Positions 38,614-47,818 of a DNA stretch of 64,000 nt are shown in pieces; position 1 is the stretch's first letter; every line of letters starts with the position of its first letter. A program made the translations under genes and the position numbers. Source of the DNA: Nocardiopsis sp. TSRI0078 (lineage in GTDB: Bacteria > Actinomycetota > Actinomycetes > Streptosporangiales > Streptosporangiaceae); contig NZ_LWLB01000008.1 of NCBI RefSeq assembly GCF_001905145.1, forward strand, positions 1 to 64,000, in the 5' to 3' direction. A model generated the notes under the pieces. It searched no databases and had not been told where the DNA came from. It saw only the letters and a program-made list of their open reading frames with translations.

Positions 38614-39117
38614 TCAGGTGGTGTCGCCGATCAGGCCCTTGACGAAGGAGCGGTAGTCGCGCAGGGTGAGCCGGAGCGATTCGGTGTCGGTGCCCTCGCC
38701 GTCGTTCCAGGCGGCGCGGAGCGCGGAGCGGCGCTCCTCGATCGCGGAGACCACGGCGTCGGCGACCTCCGCCGCCAGCGCGTCCGCCTCGCGGACGGAG
38801 TCCTGGGGGTCGTCGACGAACGCGCCCTGTGTCCTGTTCCAGTGCTGGCGCACCCTGTCCAGGTCCATCCCGCGCGGCCGGGGCAGCCACGGCCGTCCCG
38901 AGCGGTCCGCGGTGGCCCGCTGCCTGGGCGCCCGCCTGGGCCCGGCCTTCTTCGCCGGGGCCCTTCCTCCGCCGGCGCCGGTGTCCGTTCCGGCCTCGGC
39001 CGCCTCGGCCCCCTTGGCCGCCTCGGCCCCCTTGGTCGTCTCGGCCGCCTCGGCCGCCTCGGTTCCGGACCGCTCCGGCGCCGTCCTGCGGCCGGGCCCC
39101 GCCGTGCGTTCGGTCAT
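38614..39117 (-). CDS. Conserved protein of unknown function, FVDDP domain
   Basis: 167 residues from ATG 39117, preceded by GAGGAGGCGGAG. The first 75 residues are disordered, rich in Ala, Glu, Thr and Lys with repeated KGAEAAE units. The folded part (about 85-165) is helical: RVRQHWNRTQGAFVDDPQDS, VREADALAAEVADAVVSAIEE and a C-terminal RDYRSFVKGLIGD. The same WxxVQxxFVDDPxxAVRxA pattern occurs in the neighbouring gene, so the two are paralogous modules. Cytosolic, no known domain. Confidence 0.75.
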   Translation of the reverse strand: MTERTAGPGRRTAPERSGTEAAEAAETTKGAEAAKGAEAAEAGTDTGAGGGRAPAKKAGPRRAPRQRATADRSGRPWLPRPRGMDLDRVRQHWNRTQGAFVDDPQDSVREADALAAEVADAVVSAIEERRSALRAAWNDGEGTDTESLRLTLRDYRSFVKGLIGDTT

Positions 39118-39278
39118 CTCCGCCTCCTCGTTCCCTCGTCCGTGCCCGTGGTCTCCGAACGGTTGTCGCGGGGACGGAGCACCGGCGCTCCGTGCCCGCG
39201 GAGTGCGCCGGTCGTGCGCGCGCAGGGTCCACCGGACTCTGCGCGGCCCCGCTCCCCCGGGCCCGGTAATGTCGTCGC

Positions 39279-39887
39279 TCACCGTTCTCCCTCCGGTTCC
39301 TTCTCCCGCCGCCTCGCCGCGGACCGCGGTTCGCCCAGCAGGGCCTCCACCAGCCCGCGGTGGGCCACCAGCACCCCGCGCAGGTGCTCGGTACGCGACC
39401 GTTCCGGCTCGGCGGGCTCTTCGGTCCCCTGCGCGCGGCGCACGCCGGCGACCGCGGCGGGATGGTCCGCCGACAGGTCCCTGAGCCGCCGCTCGAAGCC
39501 CTCGTCGGGCGGGGGGTCGGGGTAGCCCAGGTCCGCCATGACCGTGCCCACCAGGGCGCGGGCGTCCCGAACGGCGCGGGCGGGATCGTCCACGAAGACC
39601 TGCTGGACCTCGTCCCAGGCCTCGGCGTGCGCCTCGCGCTCCTGGGGGGTGAGTTCGCGCAGTTCGACGTCCTGGCGGCGGCGGAGCCGGGCGGACAGGT
39701 CGCGCTCGGCGGCCGACGTGTCGCCGTGGTCCCGCACGGCGTGGTCGTATTCGGTACCGAAGTGTTTCCTGAGCCGGGTGGTGCGCAGGGCCGGCAGGAG
39801 AAGGGAACGCGCGGCGATCGCGGTTCCTCCGGCGAGGGCGACCACCGCCAAGGCGACCAGGGCGACGGTAAGGGTTCCGGTCTCCAT
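39279..39887 (-). CDS. Membrane-anchored protein of unknown function, FVDDP domain
   Basis: 202 residues from ATG 39887. An N-terminal transmembrane helix (about 6-28, TVALVALAVVALAGGTAIAA) is followed by FGTEYDHAVRDHGDTSAAER and LSARLRRRQDVELRELTPQE, a pattern seen in other actinobacterial proteins of unknown role, and then WDEVQQVFVDDPARAVRDA. The FVDDP helix pair matches the gene at 38614. The long charged tail is probably cytosolic. Both genes lie on one strand 161 bp apart and may be co-expressed. Confidence 0.75.
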   Translation of the reverse strand: METGTLTVALVALAVVALAGGTAIAARSLLLPALRTTRLRKHFGTEYDHAVRDHGDTSAAERDLSARLRRRQDVELRELTPQEREAHAEAWDEVQQVFVDDPARAVRDARALVGTVMADLGYPDPPPDEGFERRLRDLSADHPAAVAGVRRAQGTEEPAEPERSRTEHLRGVLVAHRGLVEALLGEPRSAARRREKEPEGER

Positions 39888-40173
39888 GGGGGGGTACCTC
39901 CTGTCCGCCTGTCCTTGCCCCGAAGAACCGCCCGAAAACTCGTCCGCGTTTCAGTTGGGGCACCTGTGGCTGGAATGACGGAAGGGGCCAGACTCAGCAG
40001 CCGCTCCGGAATTCTTGTAGGTATCCGGCCCATATTGACCACTGGCCCTAATCCGATAGCGATCCGCCCGACTCCACCGTGTCGGGGCCGCACTCCGGCC
40101 AAGGTGGACGGTGACGTCCTCGGCGGGCACGACAGGTGCTCTGGTGCGTGGCGGGGCGCGGGAAGGGGCCGGC

Positions 40174-40646
40174 TCACGCCCTCCGCGAGAAGTAGGCGTT
40201 GGACGCGGGCAGGAACAGGAGCACGGGGGAGGCCGCCCCCGCCAGGGCCGGGACGGCATCGGCGAGGAGGCCGTGGACCGACAACGCCCCCTCAGGAGTC
40301 GTCCACGCGGCGCCGTCCATGTTGACGGTGGCCAGGCCCAGGAGCGTGAGAAGGGCGCCGACGGCGGCGAGCAGGAGGCGCGCCCAGGCACGGCCCTGGC
40401 GTACCAGGACGGCGAGGAGCACGCCCATTGCCGCGATCAGCAGCGTGAAGGCGCCGGACACGGCGGCCTGGCGCAGCCCTCCCCCATCGCCCGCGGCCGC
40501 GCGCATGCTGTCCAGCCCCGTGGGGGCGATGAGGAGCACGTCCAGCACCCACAGCGCCAGGTCGGCGGCGATCAGTGCGAGCAGGAGCAGAAGGCCGCCT
40601 CCACCGTCCTGGGGCGCCCGGTCCTCTCGGCGGGGGTACTGTTCAT
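40174..40646 (-). pseudogene. Small four-helix membrane protein gene with frameshift
   Basis: ATG 40646 reads MNSTPAERTGRPRTVEAA and then runs off frame into a stop. One base added near 40593 joins it to LLLLLALIAADLALWVLDVL, GAFTLLIAAMGVLLAVLVRQ and ARLLLAAVGALLTLLGLATV, ending at 40174. The restored protein would have about 157 residues and four membrane helices. Alternatively translation starts at GTG 40548, losing the first helix. Function unknown. Confidence 0.6.
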
Positions 40647-40902
40647 CGGTCCTCGTCTTGTCGCCGGTTCTTCGGCCGGGGAGGGGGACCGGGGCAGGGG
40701 TCGCCTGAATGACGAGGGACTCTGCAGCAAGCGTTCACGGTCGACCATCGGCCCAGGCAGGCCGCGCCGAAGCGGCGTCGGCTGCTCCCGGATGTGGAGG
40801 AGGTCCGCGGTCGGGTCGCGGTGCCGGTGGACGCCTCTTGGAACCGGGGCGCGGACACACCACCAGGTCGACGCGGAGCTTCTCGTGAGAGGCTGGACGG
40901 CC

Positions 40903-41736
40903 ATGGACGAAGCGTCGGATGATCAGGCCGCCCGGACGTTTCTGGCGACGGTCCACGTCGGTGACCTCCGTAGCGGGACCGTAACGGAGGTGACCCGCTC
41001 TCACGGGATGAGGGTGGCCCTGGACGGGTTCGCCGGACGCCCGCTGGGCGTGGTCGGACCGTTGGACCTGTCCTGGCGCCGGTTTCCCGCCGCGGCCGTG
41101 GAGGTCGGCCGGAGGATCACGGCTGAGGTGGTCGCCGTCGATCTGGGCGAGGGCCGGGTACGGCTGTCGATGGCCGCCACCGAGAACCCGGAGCCCTGGG
41201 GGTCCCTGCAACGGCTCCACCTCGGTGAGACCCTTTCCGGCACGATCGCGTCGACCGAGGAGTTCGGCGTGTTCGTGGCGCTGGACGACGGCCCCGACCA
41301 TCCCGTCTTCCCCGGCGTCGGGTTCATCGTGTTCCCCGAACTGTCCTGGCGACGCTTCGACGCGGCTTCGGACGTCGTGCATGTCGGTCAGCGTGTCCTG
41401 TGCGAGTTCCTCCGCTTCGACACATCGAACGGAGAGGCCAGGCTGTCGTTGCGGGCGACACAGGCCGATCCCTTCCAGGCGTTCGCCGACGGAGTGGTCG
41501 AGGGCCAGGTGCTGCACGGGCACGTCACCAAGCTGGTCCCGTTCGGCGCCTTCGTTCAGGTCGCCGACGGGATCGAGGGACTGGTCCGTCTGCGGGAGCT
41601 CACCGAAACGCCCGTGGAAGCCCCGGAGGACGCCGTCCGGGTCGGCGACGAGGTCACGGTGGTCGCCATCGGGATCGATCGCGAGGGACGCAGACTGGCC
41701 CTTTCCCGGCGGCAGGCCCCCTCCGGTCTCCGATGA
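40903..41736 (+). CDS. S1 RNA-binding domain protein (three S1 repeats)
   Basis: 277 residues from ATG 40903. Three S1-type OB folds: about 18-95 (GTVTEVTRSHGMRVAL to GRVRLSMAA), 105-190 (LSGTIASTEEFGVFVALDDG to EARLSLRAT) and 198-270 (LHGHVTKLVPFGAFVQVADG, ending GRRLALSRRQ). The last is the most canonical. It is far shorter than ribosomal protein S1 and is a separate actinomycete type, perhaps binding RNA under special conditions. No operon partner. Confidence 0.85.
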   Translation: MDEASDDQAARTFLATVHVGDLRSGTVTEVTRSHGMRVALDGFAGRPLGVVGPLDLSWRRFPAAAVEVGRRITAEVVAVDLGEGRVRLSMAATENPEPWGSLQRLHLGETLSGTIASTEEFGVFVALDDGPDHPVFPGVGFIVFPELSWRRFDAASDVVHVGQRVLCEFLRFDTSNGEARLSLRATQADPFQAFADGVVEGQVLHGHVTKLVPFGAFVQVADGIEGLVRLRELTETPVEAPEDAVRVGDEVTVVAIGIDREGRRLALSRRQAPSGLR

Positions 41737-41841
41737 CCTCTTCGTGCCCTACCGGGAACGACGGGGAGGCCGTGGTGCGCGCCGTGGCCGTCTCCCACCA
41801 CGCCCGCGGGGCGCTCTCGTGCGTGGTCGGTGCCCGGCCGC
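41737..41841. other. Short convergent intergenic gap
   Basis: No coding sequence or clear hairpin was seen between the S1 gene and the minus-strand frame ending at 41842. Confidence 0.4.
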
Positions 41842-42302
41842 TCAGCGGTCCTCGCTGCTGCGCGGTGCCTCGCCGCCGCTGGCCCGCGGGGGATGGATGT
41901 GGAGCCGGTCTATGTACCCGGCCTGGACGATGGTGCCCCACCCGTCGCCGTGAACCTCGTTTCGGCCGACCACCGGTCCCGGAGCGGGCCGCGCGGTTCG
42001 CGCCGGACCGCGGGGAGGCTTTCCCGGGCTCAGCCCCGGCCATCGTCGCGAGGCCTTGTGGCTCAGGACCCGCACGAGGAGATCAGCGGTTCCCGCGGCG
42101 ACCTTGCAGGTGAACAGGCCCGCGGCGATGGCCAGGAGGAACTGGAGGAGCGTTGCGGGACCGAACTGGAGGGCGGGTTCGCGGGCAGGCTCCGCCAGGT
42201 GTAACGGCTCCAGAAAGATGGGGCCAGAGCGCTGAGAGCCAGGACCTCGATCGTCGCGGGTGCCTTTCCGTGCGCCTGCCGGGCGGTCCCGGCGAGCATA
42301 CA
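41842..42302 (-). CDS. Small membrane protein ending in a RHIM/amyloid-like motif (possibly frameshifted)
   Basis: The last 130 residues of this frame read IFLEPLHLAEPAREP, a hydrophobic segment LLQFLLAIAAGLFTCKVAAG, LLVRVLSHKASRRW, then RNEVHGDGWGTIVQAGYID and RLHIHPP before a disordered tail. The N-G-G-VQAG-I spacing resembles bacterial amyloid signalling motifs of the RHIM type. The start is uncertain: TTG 42302 in this frame, or ATG 42299 in another frame (TIEVLALSALAP) joined by one extra base at the GGGG run 42220-42223. I do not recognise the N-terminal part. Confidence 0.4.
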
Positions 42303-42424
42303 ACGGGCGAAGGCCGGTGCGCGAGAGTGCCCGCGTACGCGCATCCGGCGGGGCGGGGCGGGTCCGTCCGCCCTCCTGGGGCCGCTCACGGAACGCGAGA
42401 GCCGCCCTTCCGCGCCGGGAGGCG

Positions 42425-43372
42425 TCAGGGTCCGGCCGTGCCGCCCCCGTACTCCTCCAGGAGGGCGTCCGTCTCCTCCGCGGTGGGACAGGTGGCCGGG
42501 CCCCGGCGGGTGACGGCCAGGGCGCAGGCCGCGTTGGCCCGGCGGGCGGCCTCCAGCGGGGCCAGACCGTCGGCCACGGCGGCGGTGAACACGCCCACGT
42601 GCGCGTCGCCCGCTCCGTTGGTGTCCACGGCGCGTACGGGGAAACCGGGGACCCGCTGGGGTACGCCCCCGGGCTCGGCCACCACGCAGCCGTTCGCGGA
42701 GTCGCGCACGACCACCACACCACCGGGGCGGATCCGGTGGACGAGGAGCGGGGCGGCCCCCTCGGGGTCGGCGCGCCCGGTCATGGTCGCGGCCTCACCG
42801 GCGCTGAGACTGAGCAGGTCCACACGGGCCAGGACCCGGTCCAGGACCTGCGCGGGCAGGTCTCCCACGACCGGCGCGGGGTCCAGGACCAGACGCGTCC
42901 CCTCCGGGAGTTCACCGATCCAGGCGAGGAGGTCATCGGCGCGCGGTCCGGGGAGCAGGGAGTAGCCCACGGTGTAGACGAAGTCCCCCGGTCCGGGCCG
43001 AAGAGTGCGCAGTTCGTCCAGGGACAGGTCCATCTCGGCGCCCAGGCGGGTGACGAAGGTCCGTTCGGCGTCGCCGTCGACCAGGGCCACGCAGAAGCCG
43101 GTGTCCGCGTCGGGGTCGGGGGCGTGCGCCACCGGCACCCCCTCCGAGCGCAGCGCCGCACGGGCCAGGTCTCCGTGCGGCCCGCTCCCGTGCGCTCCCG
43201 CGTAGACCACCTCCATGCCCGCGCGCGCAGCGGCGGCGATGACATTGAAACCGCCTCCGGCCAGGGTGTGCGCGGAGGAGGCGAACACCCCCTCGCCGGC
43301 CCGGGGAAGGGCGTCGACCGCCATCACGACGTCGATGATCACCGGTCCCACGTGGAGGAAGCGTCCGGGCAT
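42425..43372 (-). CDS. PfkB-family carbohydrate kinase
   Basis: 315 residues from ATG 43372 (AGGAG upstream). Ribokinase fold with AGGGFNVIAAAARAG near the N-terminus (PfkB signature 1 region) and the catalytic/anion-hole motif VDTNGAGDAHVGVF near residue 255. Phosphorylation of a sugar or nucleoside with ATP is expected, substrate unknown. It stands alone and diverges from the DUF1963-like gene, with a 125-bp shared promoter region. Confidence 0.92.
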   Translation of the reverse strand: MPGRFLHVGPVIIDVVMAVDALPRAGEGVFASSAHTLAGGGFNVIAAAARAGMEVVYAGAHGSGPHGDLARAALRSEGVPVAHAPDPDADTGFCVALVDGDAERTFVTRLGAEMDLSLDELRTLRPGPGDFVYTVGYSLLPGPRADDLLAWIGELPEGTRLVLDPAPVVGDLPAQVLDRVLARVDLLSLSAGEAATMTGRADPEGAAPLLVHRIRPGGVVVVRDSANGCVVAEPGGVPQRVPGFPVRAVDTNGAGDAHVGVFTAAVADGLAPLEAARRANAACALAVTRRGPATCPTAEETDALLEEYGGGTAGP

Positions 43373-43497
43373 GTCAGGGGACTCCTTTCACCTGTGCGAC
43401 CGTGCGATCATCCCGTGTCCGTCCGAGGCGGGCGCCACCGGGTGTCGGCTCGGCGCGGTACGCTCCGTCGGAATCCCGTCCGATCGAGAAGGGCCCC

Positions 43498-44397
43498 ATG
43501 ACCCGCCACACGCCTCCCCGTCCGGTAGAGGTGGAGGAGTTCCTGCCCGAGCTGCGTGGTCGGCGACGACAGGCGCTACGGCTGCACCCCAGGCCGGGTG
43601 ACCCGGGCCGCGGGCAGAGCTCGGTGGGCGGGCCTCTCCTGTGGCCGGCCGGGGAATCCTGGCCCACCTGCGCCGAAGAACACGGCGCCTCGCTGGAGGA
43701 TGCACCTCCGGAAGGCGCGGCACCGCTGGTGCCGATCGTCCAGCTGTTCCGCCGCGACGCACCGGACGTCCCCTTTCCCGAGGGGACGGATCTTCTCCAG
43801 GTGCTGTGGTGCCCCTACGACCACGAGCCGTCCTTCGGCCCGCGCCCCCGTGTGCTCTGGCGCGGCTCAGACGAGATCCGTGACGTCCTCGACCGGTACC
43901 CGGTTCTTGACGACCCTCCCGAAGGCACGGTCCCGGTGCCGTGCGTGGTCCATCCGGAACCGGTGACGGAGTATCCGGGGTGGAGGAACATGGGGCGCGA
44001 TCTGCACACCGCCCTGTGGGACCGTGCGGCGCGGATGGAGGAGCAGACCGGGTGGAGTTACGAGGAGCACCTGTCGGAGGCCCCGGGAATCAAGGTGGGG
44101 GGCTATCCCGACTGGGTCCAGGATGCCTGGCGGATGGTGTGCGACGGGTGCGGGGCGGAGATGGATCCTCTGCTGACCGTCGCCAGCTGGGAGTACGACC
44201 CGGGTTCGTGGAGAAGCTGGCTCCCTGTGGAGGAGCGGGCGGGCGTGGACGAGCACCACGGCCCCTTCAGCTTCGAGGACGCTGGCAGCGCCCAGGGCGC
44301 TGCGGGACTGACGCTCGGAGACGCGGGCAGCGTGTACGTCTTCGAGTGTCGCAAGTGTCCGGAACGCCCGATCAAATACGGTTTCGACTGCTCATGA
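43498..44397 (+). CDS. DUF1963/YwqG-like protein
   Basis: 299 residues from ATG 43498. The pattern GGPLLWPAGESWPTC, then PLVPIVQLFRRDAPDVPFPE, LQVLWCPYDHE, KVGGYPDWVQD and a C-terminal VYVFECRKC is that of the DUF1963 family, whose members have an immunity-protein-like or cytosolic sensor fold of unknown function. CDGCG and CRKCP may form a zinc knuckle. Two later neighbours (Cas6e homologue, SMI1/KNR4 protein) also come from families linked to defence or toxin immunity. Confidence 0.75.
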   Translation: MTRHTPPRPVEVEEFLPELRGRRRQALRLHPRPGDPGRGQSSVGGPLLWPAGESWPTCAEEHGASLEDAPPEGAAPLVPIVQLFRRDAPDVPFPEGTDLLQVLWCPYDHEPSFGPRPRVLWRGSDEIRDVLDRYPVLDDPPEGTVPVPCVVHPEPVTEYPGWRNMGRDLHTALWDRAARMEEQTGWSYEEHLSEAPGIKVGGYPDWVQDAWRMVCDGCGAEMDPLLTVASWEYDPGSWRSWLPVEERAGVDEHHGPFSFEDAGSAQGAAGLTLGDAGSVYVFECRKCPERPIKYGFDCS

Positions 44398-44635
44398 GAC
44401 GAGGCCGTGGAAAGGCCCTCCCCCGGTCGCCTGCGGCCGTGACCGGACCCCTCCGCACCGAGGCGCACACCCCGCGCACAGGCCCGCGGGGGCGGACGCG
44501 CACCGGCCCGAGGCGGGCCGACCAGGGGCCGGCGCCTCATACAGTGAGAACTTCACCCCGGGCGGAGGAGATCCTCGACGGCCCGTGACCGAACACCGAC
44601 CCCGCTCAGGCGGGAACGCCCCGGAGGGGAACTCC

Positions 44636-45202
44636 TTGTACCTGGCCCGCGTCAACCTCGACCCCAAGCGCAGCACCGGCATGGACCAGTGGGCGGCCAT
44701 GGGGCGGGCCGTACGCAGAGCGGTCGATCCCGACCCCGAGTCCGACGCCCGCGTGCTGTGGGCGCGCACCTCGCCGAACACGCTGGTGGTCAGCTCCGAC
44801 ACCGCCCCCGCCTGGGGCAAGATCCCCGGTGCGACCTCCGCCGCGATCCACCCGATGCCGCGGCACGCCGAGGGCGAGACCATCCGCTGGGAGCTCATCA
44901 CGGCGCCCACCGGCCAGCGCGGGACGGGGTCCGCCGAGGAGGGGACGCGCCCGCGCGGCAAGCGGGTCCCTCTCCCGGAGGAGGAGTTCGAGGCCTGGTT
45001 GGACGGCAAGTTCGCGGGAGCGGTGAGCATCACCTCGGTGAGGTGGAAGCACCTGGGCGGCAGGCCCGCCCGGTACCACTTCACCGGGGAGGCCGTGGTG
45101 CAGGACAGCGAGGCACTCCAGGAACTGTGCCTGAACGGTGTCGGCGCGGGCACGGCCACGGGAGCCGGACTGCTCCTCGCCAGCCCACTGGCTCCGCAGT
45201 AG
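44636..45202 (+). CDS. cas6e: Orphan Cas6e/CasE homologue lacking the catalytic histidine
   Basis: 188 residues from TTG 44636 with a strong GGAGGGG ribosome site; this gives the classical Cas6e start (LYLARVNLDP). The C-terminal RAMP half aligns with E. coli CasE: RVPLPEEEFEAWLDGKF, then FTGEAVVQDSEALQEL and the glycine loop GVGAGTATGAGLLL. Cas6e cleaves CRISPR repeat RNA. The helix that normally reads DxYxxHR here reads DQWAAMGR, so the catalytic His is Met22, and the usual Lys of the glycine loop is absent. No cas genes or CRISPR repeats lie nearby. Confidence 0.75.
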   Translation: MYLARVNLDPKRSTGMDQWAAMGRAVRRAVDPDPESDARVLWARTSPNTLVVSSDTAPAWGKIPGATSAAIHPMPRHAEGETIRWELITAPTGQRGTGSAEEGTRPRGKRVPLPEEEFEAWLDGKFAGAVSITSVRWKHLGGRPARYHFTGEAVVQDSEALQELCLNGVGAGTATGAGLLLASPLAPQ

Positions 45203-45466
45203 GCCGGGCACGGGGCCCGGCCCGGCGAGGGACGGGGCTGTGAGGGGCGGGGCCGCGCCAAGCCCGGCCGAGGTGACGCCGAAGCCGGCCCGCGAAGGCT
45301 CCGGCGTGTGCCGGGCCGGGGCCTCCCCCGAGGCGGACGGGACCGCGGAGCGCCGTGCTCTCGGCAAGCGCCGAGTGTCGGACCGCCCGCGTAGTCTCTG
45401 CGCGGATCCAGAGGTGCCGACTCCCCCGCGTCCGGCCCCGCCGCCCCCTCACAGGTTGGAGCCCCC

Positions 45467-47608
45467 ATGGAAGAGCACGCGTCCGCTCTCGTCTTCCTCA
45501 CCGAACGGCAGCGGGCCGGAGCGGAGTCGGGGGAATGGAAGCCGGACCACCGCCTGGTCGTCGGGTTCGAGCCGGGCGGGGCCGTACCCCTCGCCCAGCT
45601 CGGCTGGCGGGACCTCGACGGTACCGAGTCGGTGGTCGGGTTCGATCCCGCCATGACCACCTTCACCGGCGTGCGCACCACACCGGACGGCACGTCCCAC
45701 GTGTGGCGCGGCCGCCTGGCGGAGCGGCTGTCCGACCGCCCCGGCCACCGGTTCAGGGTACGGGGCGGGCAGGGCCCGCAGGAGGACCTGCGGCTGCTCA
45801 TCGAGGACGGCGGCGCACCGGTCGCTCGGGCCGACTGGGCCGACCGGGAGGGTGGCGGCGGCGTGGTCCTCCTTCGCACGGTCGACCCGGACCACACCCG
45901 GGACGCGGGCGAGGTCACCGGCCTGGTGAGCGAGGTGAAGGCGGGCAGCGAGCACACGGCGGCGGACGAGGTCGCCGTCAACCTGCTCGACGACGCGTCC
46001 ACCAAGTGGCTGTCCTGGCGCTCCGCCGACCGGGTGGAGTTCACCATGGCCGAGCCCGTCCGCATCCGGCACTACGTCCTGGCCTCCGCCAACGACTTCT
46101 CCGACCGCGACCCCCGCGACTGGGAGCTCAAGGGATCGGCCGACGGGCGGACGTGGGTCACGCTCGACACCCGCTCCGACGAGTTCTTCCCCGGGCGGCA
46201 CCTCTCCCGCGACTTCCACGTGACCGGCGCCGCGGCCAACGCGCCCTACCGGTACCTGCGACTGGAGTTCACCCGCAACTGCGGCAGTTCCCAGACCCAG
46301 CTCAGCCGGGTGCGGTTCTTCTCCGCAGACCGCACCCGCACCTACGAGGCCTTCTCGGGACACCGCTACACGGCTGGGGCGGCTCCGACGCCGTACGCGG
46401 GGACCGCCGTCGACCTGGTGGCCGACGCCCCGTGCACCGTCGAGGGCTGGCGGTCCTACCTGGCCGGGTACAGCGCCGACATGCTCCGCGTCCTGGACGA
46501 CGACGAACTCTCCACCACCACCGAGGAACAGCGCTCCGCCTCCTGGCTGGGCTACGACGGCGCCACCGAGGAACAGATCACGGCCCTGGAGGACCGGCTG
46601 GGCACACGGCTGCCGCCCGGCTACCGCTCCTTCCTCGCCGCGTCCGACGGCTGGAGCACCATGGGCGCGTTCATGTACAGCCTGCGTACCACCGCCTCCG
46701 TCGGCTGGCTGGGCGATCTTCAAGGCGGGCACGTGCCGCACGAGGCCCTTCTGGAGCGCGAGGAGCTGGTCGGACCGGTGCTGCTGGTCTCGGACGAGGG
46801 CGACGCCCAGTACTGGCTGCTGGACGCGGGCGAGGTCTCCCCCGACGGCGAGTGGGCCGCCTACGTGTGGGCGAGCTGGTATCCGGGGCTGGGCGAACGC
46901 CACCGCTCCTTCGCCGACCTGGTCGCCGCCGAACGCGCCTCGTTCGAGGAACTGAGCAGGTCGGAGGGCCGCCCGGTGCGTCCGGAGGGAGCCGAGGAGC
47001 TCCTGGACCAGGGGCGCCGGGCGGCGCTGAGCGGCCGGGTGGACGAAGCCCTGGACGCCTTCCGGCGGGCCGAGGAGAAGGGTTCCGGTGCCGCCGCCTA
47101 CCTGAAGGTGGTGCTCTCGGCCTTCCTCGACGTCCGCGGGACCCACCACAAGCTGCGCGGCCTGATGCACCGCCCCCACGTGGTGGCCGAGATCGGCACC
47201 GAACAGATCGCCACCGAGGCGGTCGCGCTCTTCCTGCACAGCGCCGGCCTGGACACACCCGGCCGCGCGGCTCACGCGGTGCGCGTCCTGGACGAGGCCA
47301 TGCCCGGTCTCGGCCTGCCGTCGACCGACCGGGAGCGGGAGGCCTGGCTCGCCGAGCACCGGATGCCGGAGCCGCCCGCCTTCGAACGCGCCCTGGACAC
47401 GGCACGCGCGCTGGCCTCCCGCGGTGCCGCCGACGACGCCTGGGACGTGGTCGAGAAGGCCCTGACCGAGTGGTATCCGGTCTCACCCCACCGGATCGCC
47501 CCGGTGGCGCTGCTCACCGACCCCGCCCTCCACGGGGTGGTCACCCCTCGGCGGGCCCGTGAGGTGGTGTTCACTCCGCGGGGAGAGCACGCCTTCCCCG
47601 GGACCTGA
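45467..47608 (+). CDS. Discoidin-like and SMI1/KNR4-domain protein
   Basis: 713 residues from ATG 45467. Order: an N-terminal beta part (1-150), a galactose-binding/discoidin-like domain at about 155-290 (KAGSEHTAADEVAVNLLDD, STKWLSWRSAD, HYVLASANDFSDRDPRDWEL, RYLRLEFTRNCG), and a SMI1/KNR4 domain at about 360-490 (GATEEQITALEDRLGTRLPP, YRSFLAASDGWS). A helical C-terminal third follows, with tetratricopeptide-like segments. SMI1/KNR4 proteins are frequent immunity proteins of contact-dependent toxins or sensors. No toxin gene is next to it. No signal peptide, so cytosolic. Confidence 0.85.
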   Translation: MEEHASALVFLTERQRAGAESGEWKPDHRLVVGFEPGGAVPLAQLGWRDLDGTESVVGFDPAMTTFTGVRTTPDGTSHVWRGRLAERLSDRPGHRFRVRGGQGPQEDLRLLIEDGGAPVARADWADREGGGGVVLLRTVDPDHTRDAGEVTGLVSEVKAGSEHTAADEVAVNLLDDASTKWLSWRSADRVEFTMAEPVRIRHYVLASANDFSDRDPRDWELKGSADGRTWVTLDTRSDEFFPGRHLSRDFHVTGAAANAPYRYLRLEFTRNCGSSQTQLSRVRFFSADRTRTYEAFSGHRYTAGAAPTPYAGTAVDLVADAPCTVEGWRSYLAGYSADMLRVLDDDELSTTTEEQRSASWLGYDGATEEQITALEDRLGTRLPPGYRSFLAASDGWSTMGAFMYSLRTTASVGWLGDLQGGHVPHEALLEREELVGPVLLVSDEGDAQYWLLDAGEVSPDGEWAAYVWASWYPGLGERHRSFADLVAAERASFEELSRSEGRPVRPEGAEELLDQGRRAALSGRVDEALDAFRRAEEKGSGAAAYLKVVLSAFLDVRGTHHKLRGLMHRPHVVAEIGTEQIATEAVALFLHSAGLDTPGRAAHAVRVLDEAMPGLGLPSTDREREAWLAEHRMPEPPAFERALDTARALASRGAADDAWDVVEKALTEWYPVSPHRIAPVALLTDPALHGVVTPRRAREVVFTPRGEHAFPGT

Positions 47609-47818
47609 GCCCGAGGCGGCGCCGGGACGCGTGGAGGGGACCCGTGGTCCGGAGCGGACCCCTCCTGCGGCCCCGCGGTGTGCGGGCCCCGCGGGCCCCG
47701 GCGCCCATGGGCATCCCCGCGGGCCGGGTGCTGCGACGACCATCGGGCTCCGAGGGCAGGCCCCGCCCCGGGGGCCGGTCCGGGTTCCTCCCGCAGCGCC
47801 CCGGCCCGGCGGAAGCGG

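Noticed and set aside
44400..45466. CRISPR array next to the Cas6e homologue
   Set aside because: No regularly spaced repeats of 25-40 bp were found around the gene or elsewhere in the window.
45449..47359. Minus-strand frame opposite the discoidin/SMI1 protein
   Set aside because: Antisense shadow, Gly/Val/Gln/Arg-rich with no start signal.
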